From NCBI GenBank assembly GCA_900771165.1, contig CAAGMX010000436.1:1-7702 (forward strand): a DNA stretch of 7,702 bases. Direction: 5' to 3'. The translations under genes and the position numbers were made by a program. Position 1 is the first letter of the stretch; each line of letters starts with the position of its first letter. Below the pieces are notes generated by a model, which did not search any database, was not told the origin of the DNA, and saw only the letters and a program-made list of their open reading frames with translations. Source of the DNA: Victivallales bacterium (GTDB lineage: Bacteria; Verrucomicrobiota; Lentisphaeria; Oligosphaerales; Oligosphaeraceae). This document shows positions 5,786-7,702 of this stretch, one piece after another.

Positions 5786-7702
5786 ATGCGTTCCCTTCTC
5801 CTCTCCCTGTCTCTCCTTCTCTCTTTGAGCCTGGCGGCCAAGGAAATTTCCCTCACCGTCCCCTCTGCCCAGCGTGCCCCTGAAGAGGATTGGAAGCTAG
5901 GAGGAGGGCCGGTGAAGATGGCGTTGGAGCCCTGGCCGGACGGAGGATCCGGCCTTGCGGTGAAGATCACCTATCCCGTCTCCTCCGGGGGCTGGCCCTC
6001 CGCCAAATTCCAGATTCCGGAGGAGAAACGGGACTGGACCAAGGGGAAGACCCTGGTCATTGAATTGTATTGCGAGATCCCCAAGCGGGTGGGCATTGAA
6101 GTGGCCACCATTCCGGACTATCCCCGGCGTTTTTCCTTCGTCCTCCAGCGTCTCACCGAATGCCACCAGGGACGCAACACCCTCCGCCTTCCCCTGGAGC
6201 ACATGGAAGGCTTTGACCTGAGTCAGATGAAGCATGTGGACTTTTTCACGGGAGACGTTGCCCAGGAGTATTCCATTTACGTGGGCGAGATTCGTCTGGA
6301 GGAACGGGATGCCGAGGAGGATGCGGCCCTTGTGAAGCAATGGCGGGAAGCCTTTGCCCGGCGCTCCGCCCTGCTGAACCACCAGCTTCCCTCCTACGCC
6401 ACCAACCTCCAGGCCATGGAGAAATTTCTTCCGGCCACGCCCGCCCCCAAGCAAGCCCAGCGCTTTCAGGAAGAGTGCAAGAAAATCCTCCCCCGGTTGG
6501 ACGCCCTCTACTTCCGGCGGGCCGCCCTGCCCGCCGGCGTAGCCTTCCTCTGGTGCATGCCCGAGGAGAAGGTTCTCCGGAAAAACCACCTCTTCCTGGG
6601 AGACTACACCCCGGAATACACCCTGGAAGCCGCCCGGGGAGAGGGAGAATCCGCCCAGCTGGTGGCCTTCGCCCTGGCTCCCGTGCCCGGCATCCGGGCG
6701 GAGCTAGAAACCCTTCCCGTCCTGGAAGATGGAACCTCCATTCCCCGGGAGGCCCTGACCCTGGCCCCCGTGGGATATGTGGAGAGCCGGGATCCCGCCT
6801 ACAAAGTGGACCATGTGGGCTACTGGCCCGACCCCATCTTGGAATATCTCCAGACCCCCATTCCCCTGGAGGCGGAGACCTACCAAAGCTGGTTCCTGGA
6901 TGTCCAAGTGCCCCAGGATCAAAAGCCTGGCCTCTACAAAGGAACCGTGGCCTTCGTCCGGGAGGACGGCACCCGGAATTCCCTCCCCTTCGCCATCCGG
7001 GTTCATGACTTCTCCCTGCCCCCCGGCGTCCCCTATTTCTCCCCCGTGCAGCTCGGCCTGATGGACAACTATCCCGCAGACCCGGCGGCCCGGAAGGAAT
7101 ATTGGCGGGCCATCGCCAAGCTGCTGATTCGCCATCGACTCCAGCCCGATCAAATCTACCGGGGCGTGGATCGCCCCGACATGGTGGAGGATTCCCAATG
7201 GCTCCTGGAACAAGGGGCCGGCTTCTTCAACATGGGATTCCTCAATGAACCCCCAACCCCACAGTTCCTGGAAACCCTGAAGCAACGCTATCAGGAATGC
7301 AAAGAACGGGGCATCGCCGACCGGGCCTACCTCTACGCCTTCGACGAATCCCCCATGGAACTCTTCCCCATGATTCGGGAAGCCCTCCAGAAGGTCCGGG
7401 AAGCCGTCCCGGAACTCCCCATCTACACCACCCTCTACGACGACACCTTCGGCCGAGTCAGCCAGCTGGAGGGTCTGGTGGACGGCTGGATTCCCCTTAC
7501 CGTCTCCTACGACTTGAACGCCGACTACGTGGCCCAGGCCCGGGAACGGGGAGACAAGGTATGCTGGTACGTCTGCTGCACCCCCACCATGCCCTACGCC
7601 AACATCCTCCTGGAGCACCCCGCCGCCGCCAATCGCCTCCTCATGGGATTCATGGCCAGGAAATACCGCCCCGACGGCTTCCTCTACTACGGCAGCTGCC
7701 TC
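5786..7702 (+). CDS. Secreted DUF4091 / glycoside hydrolase 123-like protein, second of a tandem pair (3' end outside window)
   Basis: The frame opens at ATG 5786 and stays open to the window end, giving 639 residues. It aligns along its whole length with the preceding gene. Residues 1-18 form a signal peptide (MRS, Leu/Ser-rich core, SLAA) with cleavage likely before Lys19. A beta-sandwich-like domain follows to about residue 174, then a helical linker to about 248, the second sandwich with ARGEGESAQLV (from 283), and the catalytic domain. The Asp-Glu pair is Asp520-Glu521 in YLYAFDESP; the Tyr before the pair in the first copy is Phe here. TTLYDDTFG and YVCCTPTMPYAN are kept. By comparison with the 778-residue neighbour, about 135-140 residues including the RDG...D segment are missing on the right. 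No Shine-Dalgarno sequence is visible (leader TCATTTCCCGAACTCACGCC). The role is inferred to be extracytoplasmic cleavage of N-acetylhexosamine-containing glycans, perhaps with a specificity different from its twin; this is untested. Confidence 0.85.
   Translation, partial: MRSLLLSLSLLLSLSLAAKEISLTVPSAQRAPEEDWKLGGGPVKMALEPWPDGGSGLAVKITYPVSSGGWPSAKFQIPEEKRDWTKGKTLVIELYCEIPKRVGIEVATIPDYPRRFSFVLQRLTECHQGRNTLRLPLEHMEGFDLSQMKHVDFFTGDVAQEYSIYVGEIRLEERDAEEDAALVKQWREAFARRSALLNHQLPSYATNLQAMEKFLPATPAPKQAQRFQEECKKILPRLDALYFRRAALPAGVAFLWCMPEEKVLRKNHLFLGDYTPEYTLEAARGEGESAQLVAFALAPVPGIRAELETLPVLEDGTSIPREALTLAPVGYVESRDPAYKVDHVGYWPDPILEYLQTPIPLEAETYQSWFLDVQVPQDQKPGLYKGTVAFVREDGTRNSLPFAIRVHDFSLPPGVPYFSPVQLGLMDNYPADPAARKEYWRAIAKLLIRHRLQPDQIYRGVDRPDMVEDSQWLLEQGAGFFNMGFLNEPPTPQFLETLKQRYQECKERGIADRAYLYAFDESPMELFPMIREALQKVREAVPELPIYTTLYDDTFGRVSQLEGLVDGWIPLTVSYDLNADYVAQARERGDKVCWYVCCTPTMPYANILLEHPAAANRLLMGFMARKYRPDGFLYYGSCL

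Noticed and set aside
1..7702. CRISPR array, tRNA, rRNA, transposase, phage or toxin-antitoxin genes
   Set aside because: No regularly spaced repeats, cloverleaf-like sequence or matching protein motifs were seen; the non-coding gaps are too short for most of these.

Overview
The window is GC-rich bacterial DNA. All five genes are on the + strand and tightly packed, with only about 20, 131 and 78 bases between non-overlapping genes and one 7-base overlap. Most codons end in C. No gene start has a clear Shine-Dalgarno sequence at normal spacing; the leaders are C/T-rich instead. Two large secreted DUF4091/GH123-type proteins in tandem, a hybrid sensor kinase and a bacterial XPB-Bax1 pair suggest a carbohydrate-degrading member of the Lentisphaerota/Verrucomicrobiota/Planctomycetota group. 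This placement is inferred from gene content only and is low confidence.

Region 1 (1-592): the C-terminal end of a two-component phosphorelay protein, with the last part of a receiver domain followed by an Hpt domain carrying the phosphoacceptor His. The rest lies upstream of the window.

Region 2 (613-3239): a two-gene unit. An XPB/Rad25-family SF2 helicase (466 aa) overlaps by 7 bases the start of a DUF790/Bax1-family nuclease (410 aa). In archaea XPB and Bax1 form a helicase-nuclease complex that unwinds and cuts damaged or branched DNA. The overlap here suggests translational coupling and a similar complex. A 131-base gap with nested inverted repeats follows.

Region 3 (3371 to the right edge): two paralogous exported proteins in tandem. 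Each has a signal peptide, an N-terminal beta-sandwich-like domain, a helical linker, a second beta-sandwich and a DUF4091/GH123-like catalytic domain with the expected Asp-Glu pair. A terminator-like hairpin lies between them. The second gene is cut off by the window end. They probably act outside the cytoplasm on N-acetylhexosamine-containing glycans, but the substrate cannot be read from the sequence.

The least ordinary item is the bacterial XPB-Bax1 operon, whose Bax1 has a divergent nuclease signature. I found no tRNA, rRNA, CRISPR array, IS element or phage gene, and no clear sign of a wholly new system.
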